This document shows, in pieces, positions 1-8,411 of a stretch of DNA of 64,000 bases. Below the pieces are notes generated by a model. That model worked only from the letters and a program-made list of their open reading frames with translations, ran no database searches and had not been told where the DNA came from. The DNA is from Halosegnis marinus. GTDB taxonomy: Archaea; Halobacteriota; Halobacteria; Halobacteriales; Haloarculaceae. The stretch is from positions 682,001-746,000 of the forward strand of contig NZ_CP119802.1 of the NCBI RefSeq assembly GCF_029338355.1, in the 5' to 3' direction. The translations under genes were made by a program, and so were the position numbers. Every line of letters starts with the position of its first letter. Within the stretch, counting starts at the first letter, position 1.

Positions 1-79
1 CCGTGGCGAGGTGCGCGAACAACGGCCGGGCGAGGAACACTCCCACCTCGACGCCCAGCGTGTTCTCGACGACGTGCAT
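1..79 (-). CDS. N-terminal fragment of a possible pyridoxamine 5'-phosphate oxidase-like protein
   Basis: Only the first 26 codons are inside the window; the gene runs off the left edge. The visible peptide begins MHVVENTLGV and continues with a FLARPLFAHLAT stretch, which resembles the N-terminus of haloarchaeal flavin-binding pyridoxamine-oxidase-like proteins (a hydrophobic 'PLFAHLAT' strand before the first beta-barrel strand). Codons are GC-ending. A weak TATA-like stretch (cgtaag on the minus strand, about 102-107) lies roughly 26 nt upstream, fitting a leaderless start. The start is fairly secure; the family call rests on a short motif and is tentative. Confidence 0.45.
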   Translation of the reverse strand, partial: MHVVENTLGVEVGVFLARPLFAHLAT

Positions 80-189
80 GCGACGACTCGGCCGGGGCGG
101 GACTTACGGCTGGCGAAAGTTGCGCGAATCGTAAACGAGGGGCGAGCGACACGCGGAGCGGTCGCTCGACGTGTGGCCGTCGCGAGAAC

Positions 190-213
190 GCCGAGAGTGA
201 GATGTGAACCACG
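190..213. repeat. Degenerate partial copy of the tRNA-Ser 3' end
   Basis: The stretch gccgagagtgagatgtgaac closely matches the acceptor and T-arm part of the tRNA gene at 326-345 (gccgagggtgagatttgaac), in the same orientation and about 136 bp away. The following text again contains a cgaactcacg string near 242-251. No complete cloverleaf can be formed here, so it is a fragment: a remnant of an attachment site, a decayed tandem tRNA, or one of the tRNA-end-like repeats seen between haloarchaeal genes. Confidence 0.5.
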
Positions 214-324
214 GTCGCTCGCCCGCGCTCGCTCCCTGCTTCGAACTCACGCGGCGTTCGTCGCCACGACGGACTCGCGGCCTCGCCGGCGCTCGGCACG
301 CTCGGTGGGTGGTGTCGACAGAAG

Positions 325-409
325 CGCCGAGGGTGAGATTTGAACTCACGTGTCCGTGAGGACAGCAGATTTCGAATCTGCCGCCTTGGCCGGGCTAGGC
401 TACCTCGGC
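325..409 (-). tRNA. tRNA-Ser(CGA)
   Basis: Read on the minus strand, the gene opens with GCCGAGG (409-403), which pairs perfectly with CCTCGGC (332-326), and ends with discriminator G at 325. The anticodon arm is GCAGA-TTCGAAA-TCTGC, giving anticodon CGA (plus-strand tcg at 372-374), which decodes UCG serine codons. A long variable arm with a GTCC/GGAC-type stem, as required for class II serine tRNAs, precedes a T-arm GTGAG-TTCAAAT-CTCAC. CCA is not encoded. Length is 85 nt and no intron is needed. Confidence 0.95.
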
Positions 410-460
410 TCGTCTCCGACTCCGGCGGTTCGGAGTTTAGGGGTTACGGTTCAACCCGAA

Positions 461-471
461 CGTTCATATCG
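461..471 (+). promoter_or_regulatory. TATA-like box for the small ORF at 493
   Basis: The AT-rich stretch ttcatat at about 463-469 in GC-rich surroundings lies 24-30 nt before the ATG at 493. This is the usual distance between TATA box and transcription start in haloarchaea, so the transcript would be leaderless. Confidence 0.45.
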
Positions 472-492
472 TGTGAGAGCACACCGCGTTAT

Positions 493-609
493 ATGCTGAC
501 ACACCTGTGGGCGTCGCTGTGGGCGGAGGTCGACGCGGCGGAGAACCCCGAGGCCGCGGCGGTCGCCGGGGAGACGGCGTCGCTCGACGCCGAGGCCCGA
601 CAGCGATAA
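493..609 (+). CDS. Small hypothetical protein (38 aa)
   Basis: A 38-codon frame beginning MLTHLWASLW and ending DAEARQR, followed by TAA 24 bp before the moxR-like start. Nearly every third position is G or C (about 35 of 38), as in true genes here, and a TATA-like box sits at leaderless distance upstream. The product has an amphipathic N-terminus with two tryptophans and an acidic, alanine-rich rest; no domain is recognised. It may be a real small protein or a leader for the following gene. Confidence 0.4.
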   Translation: MLTHLWASLWAEVDAAENPEAAAVAGETASLDAEARQR

Positions 610-633
610 GGGACGCCCGCCCGGCCTTCGGGC

Positions 634-1584
634 ATGGATATCGACGCGGCCCACGAGGACTGCGCGGCGGTCCTCGACGAGGTCGCCGGCGCGGTCATCG
701 CGGAGCGGTCGTTCCTCGAAACGGTCCTCACCGGCGCGGTCGCCGGCGGCCACGTCCTGCTGGAGGACGTGCCGGGGACGGGCAAGACGCTCACGGCCCG
801 CTCCTTCGCCGACGCGCTCGGCCTCTCCTTCTCTCGCGTGCAGTTCACGCCCGACCTCCTCCCCGCGGACGTGACCGGCTCGTACGTGTTCGACGAGCGC
901 GAGCGCGAGTTCGAGTTCCGGGAGGGGCCCGTCTTCGCGAACGTGGTGCTCGCCGACGAGATCAACCGCGCGCCGCCGAAGACGCAGGCGGCCCTCCTCG
1001 AAGCGATGGAGGAGGAACAGGTCACGGTGGACGGGACGACCCACGAACTGCCGACCCCCTTCTTCGTCATCGCGACACAGAACCCCGTCGAGCAGGAGGG
1101 GACCTTCTCGCTGCCGGAGGCGCAACTCGACCGCTTCGCCGTCAAGAGCGGCGTCGGCTACCCCGCCGACGAGGACGAGGAGGTCGAACTGTTGCGCCGG
1201 CGCTCCGGGCGCGCGGAGCGGTCCCCCTCCGTCGAGCGGGTGCTCTCGCCCGAGCGCGTCGAACGGCTCCGCGCCGTCCCCGAGGGCGTCCGCGTCGAGG
1301 AGGACCTGCTGCGCTACATCGCGGCCGTGGCGCGGGCGACCCGCGAGGACCGCCGCGTCGAGGTGGGCGTCTCCCCGCGCGGCACCCAGCGGCTCTTCGA
1401 GGTGGCGCGGGCCCGCGCCGTCGTGGAGGGACGCGACTTCGTCACGCCCGACGACGTCCGCACCGTCGCGCCCGCCACGCTGGCTCATCGGCTGGTCCTC
1501 ACCCCCGACGCGACCGTCGAGAACGTCGCGAAGCGGGCCGTGGTCGCGGAGACGCTGGAGGGCGTGCCCGTGCCGACGCTGTAA
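634..1584 (+). CDS. MoxR family AAA+ ATPase
   Basis: A 316-residue AAA+ ATPase of the MoxR group, chaperone-like proteins that act with DUF58 and von Willebrand A partners in assembling or activating protein complexes. Walker A is EDVPGTGKT (Lys51), Walker B is VVLADEIN (Asp108-Glu109), followed by the RAPPKTQAALLEAM segment and the sensor-1 ATQNP motif, all hallmarks of MoxR; the lid domain occupies the last 90 or so residues. Length is normal for the family. Its usual partners (DUF58, DUF4129) are about 17 kb away at 17.2-20.5 kb rather than adjacent. Confidence 0.93.
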   Translation: MDIDAAHEDCAAVLDEVAGAVIAERSFLETVLTGAVAGGHVLLEDVPGTGKTLTARSFADALGLSFSRVQFTPDLLPADVTGSYVFDEREREFEFREGPVFANVVLADEINRAPPKTQAALLEAMEEEQVTVDGTTHELPTPFFVIATQNPVEQEGTFSLPEAQLDRFAVKSGVGYPADEDEEVELLRRRSGRAERSPSVERVLSPERVERLRAVPEGVRVEEDLLRYIAAVARATREDRRVEVGVSPRGTQRLFEVARARAVVEGRDFVTPDDVRTVAPATLAHRLVLTPDATVENVAKRAVVAETLEGVPVPTL

Positions 1585-1650
1585 CCCCGAAACCCGGCAA
1601 TTTGACTACCGGAAGTGTGATAATCAGGGGGAAAGTATAGCACACAGAAC

Positions 1651-3096
1651 ATGACCGCGGACGTCGAGCGGGTGTCCTCCGGAACGCCGGGGCTCGATAG
1701 GGTGTTGAACGGCGGGTTCGTCCGCGGCCAGACGACGGTCGTGAACGGCGGTCCCGGCACCGGCAAGACGGTGCTCGCGCTCCAGTTCCTCGCCGCGGGG
1801 GACAGCGGCCTCTACATCGGCTTCGAGGAGCGCGAGGAAGACCTCCGGCGCAACGCCGCGGCGCTCGGCATCGACCTCTCGGAGGTCGCGGTGCTCGACC
1901 TCAGCGCGGACGGCGACCGCTTCTTCGACGGCGAGGAGTACACGCTGTTCCCCTCGGAGGAGGTCGAGGGCGAGGACCTCATCGGCGAGATCGCCGCCGC
2001 CATCGACGAGCACGCCCCCGACCGGCTCGTCGTCGACCCGCTCTCCGAACTGCGGTCGCTCCTGCCCGACGACTACCGCTTCCGGCGCAACATCTCCTCG
2101 CTCGTCAACGAGATGAAGCGCCGCGAGGTGACGACGCTGTGTACCGCCCAGTCGGGCGAGGGGACGGACCGCGACCTGCAGTTCCTCGGCGACGCCACGG
2201 TGGAGATAGAGCGCACCACCGACCACCGCTGGCTCGAAGTGACGAAGTTCCGCGGCTCCGGCTTCGCCGGCGGCCGCCACACCTACCGCATCCACGGCGG
2301 GACCGGCGGACAGGTGTACCCGAAGCTCGCCCCCGGCGAGCACAGCCGCGAGCGCGAGCGTACACGGCTCGGCTCCGGCACGGCCGAACTCGACGCCCTG
2401 CTCGGCGGCGGCATCGAGCGCGGTTCCGTCACCGTCGTGTCCGGCCCGTCCGGGGTCGGGAAGACGACCATCGGCTCGCTGTTCCTCGAAGCCGCGGCGG
2501 CCGACGGCGTCCGGGCACAGGGGTACCTCTTCGAGGAGCTGCGCGACGACTACCTCTACCGCTGCGACCAGCTCGGGATGAACGTCGGCGAGCGCTACGA
2601 GGACGGGAGCCTCCGGCTCGAGGAGGTGGAGTCGCTCCAGCGGAGCGCCGACGAGTTGGCTCACGACGTGCGCGTCGCCGTCGAGGAGGAGGGCGTCGAG
2701 CTCGTCATGATAGACGGCATCCCGGGCTACCGGCTCGGCCTGCGCGGCGACGAGTCGGCCGAGGAGCTCACCCGCGAGCTCCACGCGCTGTGTCGCTACC
2801 TCAAGCGGATGGGCGTCACCGTGATACTCATCGACGAGGTGCGCAACGTGACCGGAGACCTGACCGCGACCGACCAGCAGATAAGCTACCTCGCGGACAA
2901 CATCGTCTTCCTGCGGTACATGGAGGTGGACGGGGAGATAGCGAAGGCGGTGGGGGTGTTGAAGAAGCGGTTCGGCGACTTCGAGCAGTCGCTGCGGAGC
3001 CTCGCCATCGACGAGGGCGGCGTTCGGGTCGGCGACCGCCTCACCGGCATGCGCGGCATCCTCACCGGTATCCCCGAGCGGGTCGACCGGGACTGA
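1651..3096 (+). CDS. KaiC-like two-domain RecA ATPase
   Basis: A 481-residue protein made of two tandem KaiC/RecA-like domains. The first P-loop is GGPGTGKT (residues 33-40) and the second is GPSGVGKT (265-272). KaiC-family proteins in archaea are signalling ATPases that often partner with histidine kinases or control motility and pili; they are not known to form a cyanobacterial-type clock without KaiA and KaiB. The start ATG follows a short AT-rich upstream stretch (gaaagtatag). Its TGA overlaps the ATG of the LOV kinase (TGATG), so the two are co-translated and likely work together. Confidence 0.92.
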   Translation: MTADVERVSSGTPGLDRVLNGGFVRGQTTVVNGGPGTGKTVLALQFLAAGDSGLYIGFEEREEDLRRNAAALGIDLSEVAVLDLSADGDRFFDGEEYTLFPSEEVEGEDLIGEIAAAIDEHAPDRLVVDPLSELRSLLPDDYRFRRNISSLVNEMKRREVTTLCTAQSGEGTDRDLQFLGDATVEIERTTDHRWLEVTKFRGSGFAGGRHTYRIHGGTGGQVYPKLAPGEHSRERERTRLGSGTAELDALLGGGIERGSVTVVSGPSGVGKTTIGSLFLEAAAADGVRAQGYLFEELRDDYLYRCDQLGMNVGERYEDGSLRLEEVESLQRSADELAHDVRVAVEEEGVELVMIDGIPGYRLGLRGDESAEELTRELHALCRYLKRMGVTVILIDEVRNVTGDLTATDQQISYLADNIVFLRYMEVDGEIAKAVGVLKKRFGDFEQSLRSLAIDEGGVRVGDRLTGMRGILTGIPERVDRD

Positions 3097-4910
3097 TGAC
3101 GGACGGCTCGCCCGACCGGCTCCGCGATTCGACCGAGCGCGACCGCGGGAACCGGCGCGGAGAGCCGGCACGGATAGCGTTGGCCGTGACCCGCGACCGC
3201 AACGCCGAGCTGCTGAGCGAGCTGCTCGACGACCACGACGTGGTCGAGGCGGGGACGGAGGTCCCGCCGGGGACCGACGTGTGTGTCGTGGACCCGAAGG
3301 GGTTCGCCGAGGTGCGCGAGGCGCTGTCGGCGTGGAAGCGGCGCGAGCGCCCCGCCGCGGCCCCGGTGTTGCTCGTGGCCGGCGCGACGGAGGACGAGCT
3401 GTGGACGCGCTACGCGGAGGCGATGGGCGAGTCGCTCGACGCCATCCAGCCGGTGCCCGCGCCGCGCCGGGCCGTCCGCGCCCGCGTCGACGGGCTGCTC
3501 AGCGTCCGCCACGAATCGCTGCTCGCCGCCGACCGTCGGGCGCGGCTCGAGCTGTACGAGCGGGCGATGAACGGGGCGAACGTCGGCATCAGCATCGCGG
3601 ACGCGACGGCCGAGGACCTCCCGCTCGTTTACGTCAACGACGGGTTCGAGGAGATGACGGGGTACGACCGGGCGGAGGTGCTCGGGCGGAACTGCCGGTT
3701 CCTGCAGGGCGAGGGGACGGACCCGGCGACCGTCCGGCGGCTCCGGGAGGGCATCGAGGCCGAGCGGCCCGTCGCCGTCGAGATACGCAACTACCGGAAG
3801 TCCGGCGAGCCGTTCTGGAACCGCGTCGAGGTGGTCCCCGTCGAGGGCGACGACGGGGAGACGGCCCACTTCATCGGCTTCCAGCGGGACGTGACGGAGC
3901 GGAAGGACCGCGAGGAGCTGCTCGCCGAGTACGAGCGGGTCGTCCGGTCGGTGAGCGACCCCATCCTCGTGCTCGACGCGGACGGCACCGTCCGCTACGT
4001 CAACGAGGCGGCCGAGCGCGCGTTCGGCGCGGGGGCGACGGGCGCGGCGGCCGCGGAGCTGTTCGCCCCCCGGACGGCCGCGGCCTTCGAGGAGGTGTTC
4101 GACGCCGTCCGGGAGACGGGCGAGGAGCTGACCCGCGACATCACCGTCGGCGGGTCGGGCGGGCACGCGACCGTCTACCAGTTCCGGCTCCAGCCGGAGA
4201 CGTTCGGCGACGAGACGCGAATCGTCGTCGTCGCGCGCGACATCACGGAGATAAAGCGCCAACAGGAACGGCTCTCCGTGCTCGACCGCGTGTTACGTCA
4301 CAACCTCCGCAACAAGCTCAACGTCGTCATCGGCAACGCCGGGACGCTGGCCGACGAGCCGGACGACGAGCCCGCGGAGGTGGCGGCGGTCGCGGAGCGC
4401 ATCGAGGCGGCCGCGGAGACGCTGCTCGAACTCGGCGACGCCGCCCGCCGCTTCGACGTGAGCAGCGACCCCGCCGGCTCGCCCAGCGAGGAGGTCGACG
4501 TCGCCGCCTTCGTCCGGTCGATGGCGCCGGAGCTCTCGGAGGCCCACCCGACCGCCGAGGTACGCGCGGACGCGTCCGGGTCGGTCACCGCGCGGTGTCC
4601 CCCCCAGCTCCGCTTCTGCGTCGAGGAGCTCGTCGACAACGCCGTCGCGCGCGGCGCCGGGACGCCGGCCGTCGTGGTGTCGGTCCGGGGGACCGCCGAC
4701 GCGGTGGAACTGCGGGTCAGCGACGACGGGGACCCGATGCCGGACGTGGAGCGGCGGGCGCTGTCGGCCGGGACGGAGACGCCGCTCGAACACACACAGG
4801 GCATCGAGCTGTGGCTCGTCCGGTGGGCCGTCGAGGGCGTCGGCGGCCGGTTCCGCGTCGAGGACACCGAGACGGGGACGACGGTCGTGTTGACGTTCCC
4901 CCGCCGTTAA
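3096..4910 (+). CDS. LOV-PAS histidine kinase with N-terminal receiver-like domain
   Basis: A soluble 604-residue sensor kinase. Residues about 25-125 resemble a receiver (pseudo-receiver) domain as in haloarchaeal HTR-like proteins. Residues about 145-270 form a PAS domain of LOV type: it carries GRNCRFLQ with the photoactive cysteine at Cys200 that forms the flavin adduct under blue light, followed by an NYRKSGEPFWN segment. A second PAS domain follows (about 275-395), then an H-box RHNLRNKLN with phospho-acceptor His402, an N-box (EELVDNA) and an HATPase domain to the C-terminus. No membrane segment is visible. It overlaps the kaiC-like gene by 1 nt and its end overlaps the convergent gene by 4 nt. 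Confidence 0.9.
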   Translation: MTDGSPDRLRDSTERDRGNRRGEPARIALAVTRDRNAELLSELLDDHDVVEAGTEVPPGTDVCVVDPKGFAEVREALSAWKRRERPAAAPVLLVAGATEDELWTRYAEAMGESLDAIQPVPAPRRAVRARVDGLLSVRHESLLAADRRARLELYERAMNGANVGISIADATAEDLPLVYVNDGFEEMTGYDRAEVLGRNCRFLQGEGTDPATVRRLREGIEAERPVAVEIRNYRKSGEPFWNRVEVVPVEGDDGETAHFIGFQRDVTERKDREELLAEYERVVRSVSDPILVLDADGTVRYVNEAAERAFGAGATGAAAAELFAPRTAAAFEEVFDAVRETGEELTRDITVGGSGGHATVYQFRLQPETFGDETRIVVVARDITEIKRQQERLSVLDRVLRHNLRNKLNVVIGNAGTLADEPDDEPAEVAAVAERIEAAAETLLELGDAARRFDVSSDPAGSPSEEVDVAAFVRSMAPELSEAHPTAEVRADASGSVTARCPPQLRFCVEELVDNAVARGAGTPAVVVSVRGTADAVELRVSDDGDPMPDVERRALSAGTETPLEHTQGIELWLVRWAVEGVGGRFRVEDTETGTTVVLTFPRR

Positions 4911-5449
4911 CGGCGCTCGGCGTACGCCTCCAGCCCCCGAACCGCGGGCCGGAGGTACGAGTCCCGGTACGCGTCCGTGTCGTTCTGCAGAAGGTCGAAC
5001 CGCTTGTACGTCATCGCGCCGACTATCTCGCGGAACTCCGCGAGCGTCAGCTCGGTCGCCGACCGGCCGCTCCCGGGCGGGCAGTCGCCCGGCCGGAGCG
5101 GCAGCATCACGAAGGTGTCCGTCGCCGCGTCGGCGTCGGCGGTGTAGAGCAGCTCCCGCACGGACCCGTCGTCGTTCGGCTCGTGGACGACGACCACGTC
5201 CGCGCCCGCGACGAGCGGCCCCTCGGGGTCGGGGTCGACGGCGAGCCCCAGCACCGCGACGACGAACTCGGCGTCCGTGTCGAGCACGTCGGTCACCGTC
5301 CCGTGCGCCCCGGCGAACCGCTCCGCGAACGCCGCCTCGGAGAGGTCCTGCATGTCGTTGTACAGCGTCCCCACGGTGCGGAGGTCGTCGCCGAGCGCGT
5401 CGGCGAGGTCGTCGGGCAGGTCGTGGGCGAGGTCGAGTCGTTCCGCCAC
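4907..5449 (-). CDS. Conserved haloarchaeal protein of unknown function (180 aa)
   Basis: A soluble, acidic 180-residue protein starting MAERLDLAHD. It has two apparent parts: an alpha/beta region with hydrophobic strands (EFVVAVLGLAV, ADVVVVHEP, TFVMLPL) and a helical C-terminal part (ELTLAEFREIVGAMTYKRFDLLQ). No recognised domain or catalytic motif is visible. It converges on the LOV kinase with a 4-nt overlap of stop regions. Coding is supported by strict GC-ending codon use. Confidence 0.72.
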   Translation of the reverse strand: MAERLDLAHDLPDDLADALGDDLRTVGTLYNDMQDLSEAAFAERFAGAHGTVTDVLDTDAEFVVAVLGLAVDPDPEGPLVAGADVVVVHEPNDDGSVRELLYTADADAATDTFVMLPLRPGDCPPGSGRSATELTLAEFREIVGAMTYKRFDLLQNDTDAYRDSYLRPAVRGLEAYAERR

Positions 5450-5517
5450 GCGCCGAGTTGTCGGGCGCGGGGCAAAAGCCCCCCGGCATTATCGGCGATG
5501 CGTGTGTCCGAGCGGAC

Positions 5518-7176
5518 ATGTTCGACGAACGGGGGCAGTCCACGACGCTGGGGACGGCCCTCGTCATCGCGATCACCGTGACCGCGGCGACGGCGACGGT
5601 GGGCGCCGCGGTGTTGACCCTCGAGGAGTCACGGCTCCAGGCGCGCGAGGAGCGCGCGGCGGACGCGATGGCGACGTTCGACTCGACGGCCGCGCTGGTG
5701 GGACTGGACCCGGCGACGGAGCGCGCGACCGTCGACCTCGGCGACGGGACCGGGACGACGACGGTGACGGACGGCGGCCGGCTCACGGTGACGGCGGTGA
5801 ACGGGAACGACACCCGGACGCTCGTGAACCGGTCGCTCGGGACGGTGAGCTACGAGGTGGGCGGCACGACGGTGGCCTTCCAAGGCGGGGGGGTGTGGCG
5901 CGACCCGGCCGGCGGCCCGGTCGGGATGGTGACGCCGCCGGAGTTCCACTTCGAGGGGCGAACGCTCACCGTCCCGGTCGTGAGCGTCGCGGCCGACGAC
6001 GACCCCGAACGGCTCCCGTCCGGCCGGCTGGCGGTGTCGGCGGCCGGGTCGCGCTCGGTGTTCCCGAACGCGACGCTCGGGCGGACGAACCCCGTCCCGA
6101 GCGAGCGGGTGCGCGTCTCCGTGCGGAGCGACTACTACGAGGCGTGGGCGGCCTACTTCGAGCGGCACGTGGGCGGCGTCGTCGAGGCCGACGACGCGAA
6201 CCGGACCGCGACGGTGGTGCTCGTCACCGAGGCGAGCGGGAACGCGAGCTTCGGCATCGGCGGCTCCGGCGGGACGAGCATCCGGCTCGCGGGGCGCGGC
6301 GGCGCGGACGCGTTCGTCGACAGCTACGACTCCGACGAGCGGAGCTACGCCGCGACGAGCGACGCGGACCGCGCGGACGGGCGGATCGTCGCCGCCGGCG
6401 ACGTGAAGGTGACCGGCGGGGCCGTGGTGCGCGGCGACGTGGTCATCCCGTCCGACGGCTGCGTGACGACCACCGGCGCGCGCGGTCGGGGACGCGGGGG
6501 CGCCGGGGCCGACAGCTGTACGGACGGCGGGGACGCCGTCACAGGCGAGGTCGTCCGTCGGAACGTGAGCCTCACGCTGCCGCAGGGGCGGGTCGCGGCG
6601 CGGGTGGCGAGCCTCCGGGGCGACAACGACAACGGCGCGGCGCTGGACGACGGCTCGCTCGCCGGCGACACCCTCACCGCCGGCGAGTACTACGCCGAGG
6701 AGATGACGCTCGACGGGGAGACGCTCACCTTCGACGTGTCGGACGGCGACGTGACGCTCGCGATCAACGGCGACGTGACGCTCGACCGGAGCGACGTCGA
6801 GGTGACGGGGAGCGGCGGCACCGTCCGGCTCTACGTCAACGGCAACCGTTTCGAGATGCGCGACGCGACCGTGTCGGTCCCCGGCGACCGCGCCGAACGG
6901 TTCTGGGTGTACGGCACGCCGGACCTCGTCGGCGAGATGCGGGGGTCGGAGCTGACGGGCGTCTTCTACGCCCCGGCCGCGGAGGGCGAGGACACGTTCC
7001 GGATGCGCCAGTCGGAGGTGTTCGGGGCCGTCGCGACCGCCGACCCGAACCTCCGTGCCGGCTCGACGGTCCACTACGACGAGGCGCTGCGCGACGAGCC
7101 CGTATACACGACGCGGGCGACGCTGGTCTCGTATCTCCACGTCTCCGTCAACGAGGTCGAGGTCGAGGAGCGCTAG
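5518..7176 (+). CDS. Pilin-like membrane-anchored extracellular protein
   Basis: A 552-residue protein with a class III (pilin/archaellin-like) N-terminus: MFDERGQSTTLG followed at once by a long hydrophobic helix (ALVIAITVTAATATVGAAVLTL). The GTG at 5458 would add 20 residues that do not fit a pilin leader, so the ATG at 5518 is preferred. The remainder is predicted extracellular, rich in beta-strands and Asn-X-Thr sequons, with repeated GDVTL/GDVVI strands in the last third suggesting a beta-helix or solenoid. It is convergent with the pilus operon (4-nt overlap at 7173) and probably belongs to the same surface apparatus, like haloarchaeal DUF7289-type proteins. Confidence 0.75.
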   Translation: MFDERGQSTTLGTALVIAITVTAATATVGAAVLTLEESRLQAREERAADAMATFDSTAALVGLDPATERATVDLGDGTGTTTVTDGGRLTVTAVNGNDTRTLVNRSLGTVSYEVGGTTVAFQGGGVWRDPAGGPVGMVTPPEFHFEGRTLTVPVVSVAADDDPERLPSGRLAVSAAGSRSVFPNATLGRTNPVPSERVRVSVRSDYYEAWAAYFERHVGGVVEADDANRTATVVLVTEASGNASFGIGGSGGTSIRLAGRGGADAFVDSYDSDERSYAATSDADRADGRIVAAGDVKVTGGAVVRGDVVIPSDGCVTTTGARGRGRGGAGADSCTDGGDAVTGEVVRRNVSLTLPQGRVAARVASLRGDNDNGAALDDGSLAGDTLTAGEYYAEEMTLDGETLTFDVSDGDVTLAINGDVTLDRSDVEVTGSGGTVRLYVNGNRFEMRDATVSVPGDRAERFWVYGTPDLVGEMRGSELTGVFYAPAAEGEDTFRMRQSEVFGAVATADPNLRAGSTVHYDEALRDEPVYTTRATLVSYLHVSVNEVEVEER

Positions 7177-7961
7177 CGGAGCCCGAACTCCACGCGCACC
7201 TCGTGGACGACGAGCCGCCGCGTCTCGAACTCGTACACGACGACTCCCGCGTCGAGGTCGGTCGCCGTCGCGTTTCGCGACAGCCCCCGCTCGTCGAAGT
7301 AGCCGGCCCACGCCCGCGCCCGCGACGGCTCGGTGACGACGGTTATCTCCCCGCGGACGGGCGGCTCCCCGGCCCGGGCGGCGGAGTGGTTCACCAGCCG
7401 GCGGCCGCTCGCGGACGCGAGCACCGACACCTGCGAGCGGCTGTCCACGGTGTCGTTGCCGCGCTGGAGCATGACGGGGAGCGTCACCCTGTCGAACGGC
7501 CCGCCGGCGTCGCGCCGTACGAACGCGAACGGCGGCGGGTCGGTCACCGTCGTCGCGCCGCCGGCGCCGGTCCGGAACTGCCCGCCGAAGTCGAGGCTCA
7601 CGGAGCGGTCCCCGACGCGGTGGACGAGCCGCACGCCCACGTCGGTGTAGTTCGTCACCTCCTCGCCGTCGTGTGTCGCGACCACCCCGATGGCGGTGGT
7701 ACCGGCCAGCGACAGCCGGCCGCCGTTCAGTTGGAGCGCCGTCGAGCGTCGCGGGACGCCCGACCGGTGCAGCCCCTCGACGTTCGCGTCGACCACCGCG
7801 AGCCCGCCCTGTGCGGCGTCGAGCCGGGCGTTCGTCCGAACCGACTCGACCGTCCCCAGCCCGTTCGTCACCAGCAGGGTGACGGCGACGACGACGACGG
7901 CGAACACGAGCACGTAGCCGAGCACGTCGGAGACGCCGCGGTCGCCGCGGTCCGGGGTCAC
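7173..7961 (-). CDS. Pilin-like protein of the pilus operon
   Basis: A 262-residue protein starting at a GTG (7961) that overlaps the upstream gene's TGA as GTGA. The N-terminus TPDRGDRGVSDVLG precedes a single hydrophobic helix (YVLVFAVVVVAVTLLVT), a pilin-type arrangement with a charged leader and cleavage-type site. The extracellular part shares the segments 'PSRARAWAGYFDERG' and 'YEFETRRLVVHEVRVEFGL' style with the facing gene at 5518 (RSDYYEAWAAYFERH), so the two are relatives. Function is inferred as a minor pilin or assembly factor for the PilB/PilC machine. Confidence 0.75.
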   Translation of the reverse strand: MTPDRGDRGVSDVLGYVLVFAVVVVAVTLLVTNGLGTVESVRTNARLDAAQGGLAVVDANVEGLHRSGVPRRSTALQLNGGRLSLAGTTAIGVVATHDGEEVTNYTDVGVRLVHRVGDRSVSLDFGGQFRTGAGGATTVTDPPPFAFVRRDAGGPFDRVTLPVMLQRGNDTVDSRSQVSVLASASGRRLVNHSAARAGEPPVRGEITVVTEPSRARAWAGYFDERGLSRNATATDLDAGVVVYEFETRRLVVHEVRVEFGLR

Positions 7962-8410
7962 CGCCGCCCACCCACGTACAGTTCGGACTCGCCGTCGCCG
8001 TCGACGTCGTCGTAACACAGCGCGAGGTCGCCGCCCGTCGTCCCGGACTCGGTCACGGGGACGCCGACCGCGACCGGGACGGTGACCGTGACCGCGGGGT
8101 CGGCGGTCGAGACGCGGACGAGCGTGTCGCCGCCCTCCACGACGAGCGCCACCCGGTAGGTCGACCCGACGACCCGCGCGGGGAGGTCCGGTTCCGTGTA
8201 GGCGGTGCCGCCGTTCCGGCGCGCCAGCGTATCGACGGCGACCGCCTGCGCGGCGAGGCGGTCCGCGACCACCCGGAGCTGGTCGTCGACGGCCGCGCGC
8301 TGTTCGGACTCGACGAAGGTGCCGACCCCCGCGACGAGCCCGACGACGAGCAGGGTGGCGACGGCCACCGAGAGCAGGTAGCCGACCGTCGTGGACTGGG
8401 CGCGCGCCAC
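7958..8410 (-). CDS. Small pilin-like protein of the pilus operon
   Basis: A 150-residue protein, GTG start at 8410 one base after the stop of the preceding large gene. The N-terminal MARAQSTTVGYLLSVAVATLLVVGLVAG is a short charged leader plus a hydrophobic helix; the next 40 residues are helical (QRAAVDDQLRVVADRLAAQAV) and the rest is beta-rich. The size and topology match the small uncharacterised proteins (DUF72xx group) that recur in haloarchaeal pilB-pilC operons. A structural role in the pilus base or as a minor pilin is inferred from context. Confidence 0.75.
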   Translation of the reverse strand: MARAQSTTVGYLLSVAVATLLVVGLVAGVGTFVESEQRAAVDDQLRVVADRLAAQAVAVDTLARRNGGTAYTEPDLPARVVGSTYRVALVVEGGDTLVRVSTADPAVTVTVPVAVGVPVTESGTTGGDLALCYDDVDGDGESELYVGGRR

Positions 8411-8411
8411 G

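Noticed and set aside
180-270. A second tRNA gene next to tRNA-Ser
   Set aside because: Only the acceptor/T-arm-like half can be matched; no D-arm or anticodon arm can be folded.
1651-3096. A complete circadian Kai system
   Set aside because: Only KaiC-type ATPases are present; no KaiA- or KaiB-like small protein is encoded nearby, so a clock cannot be claimed.
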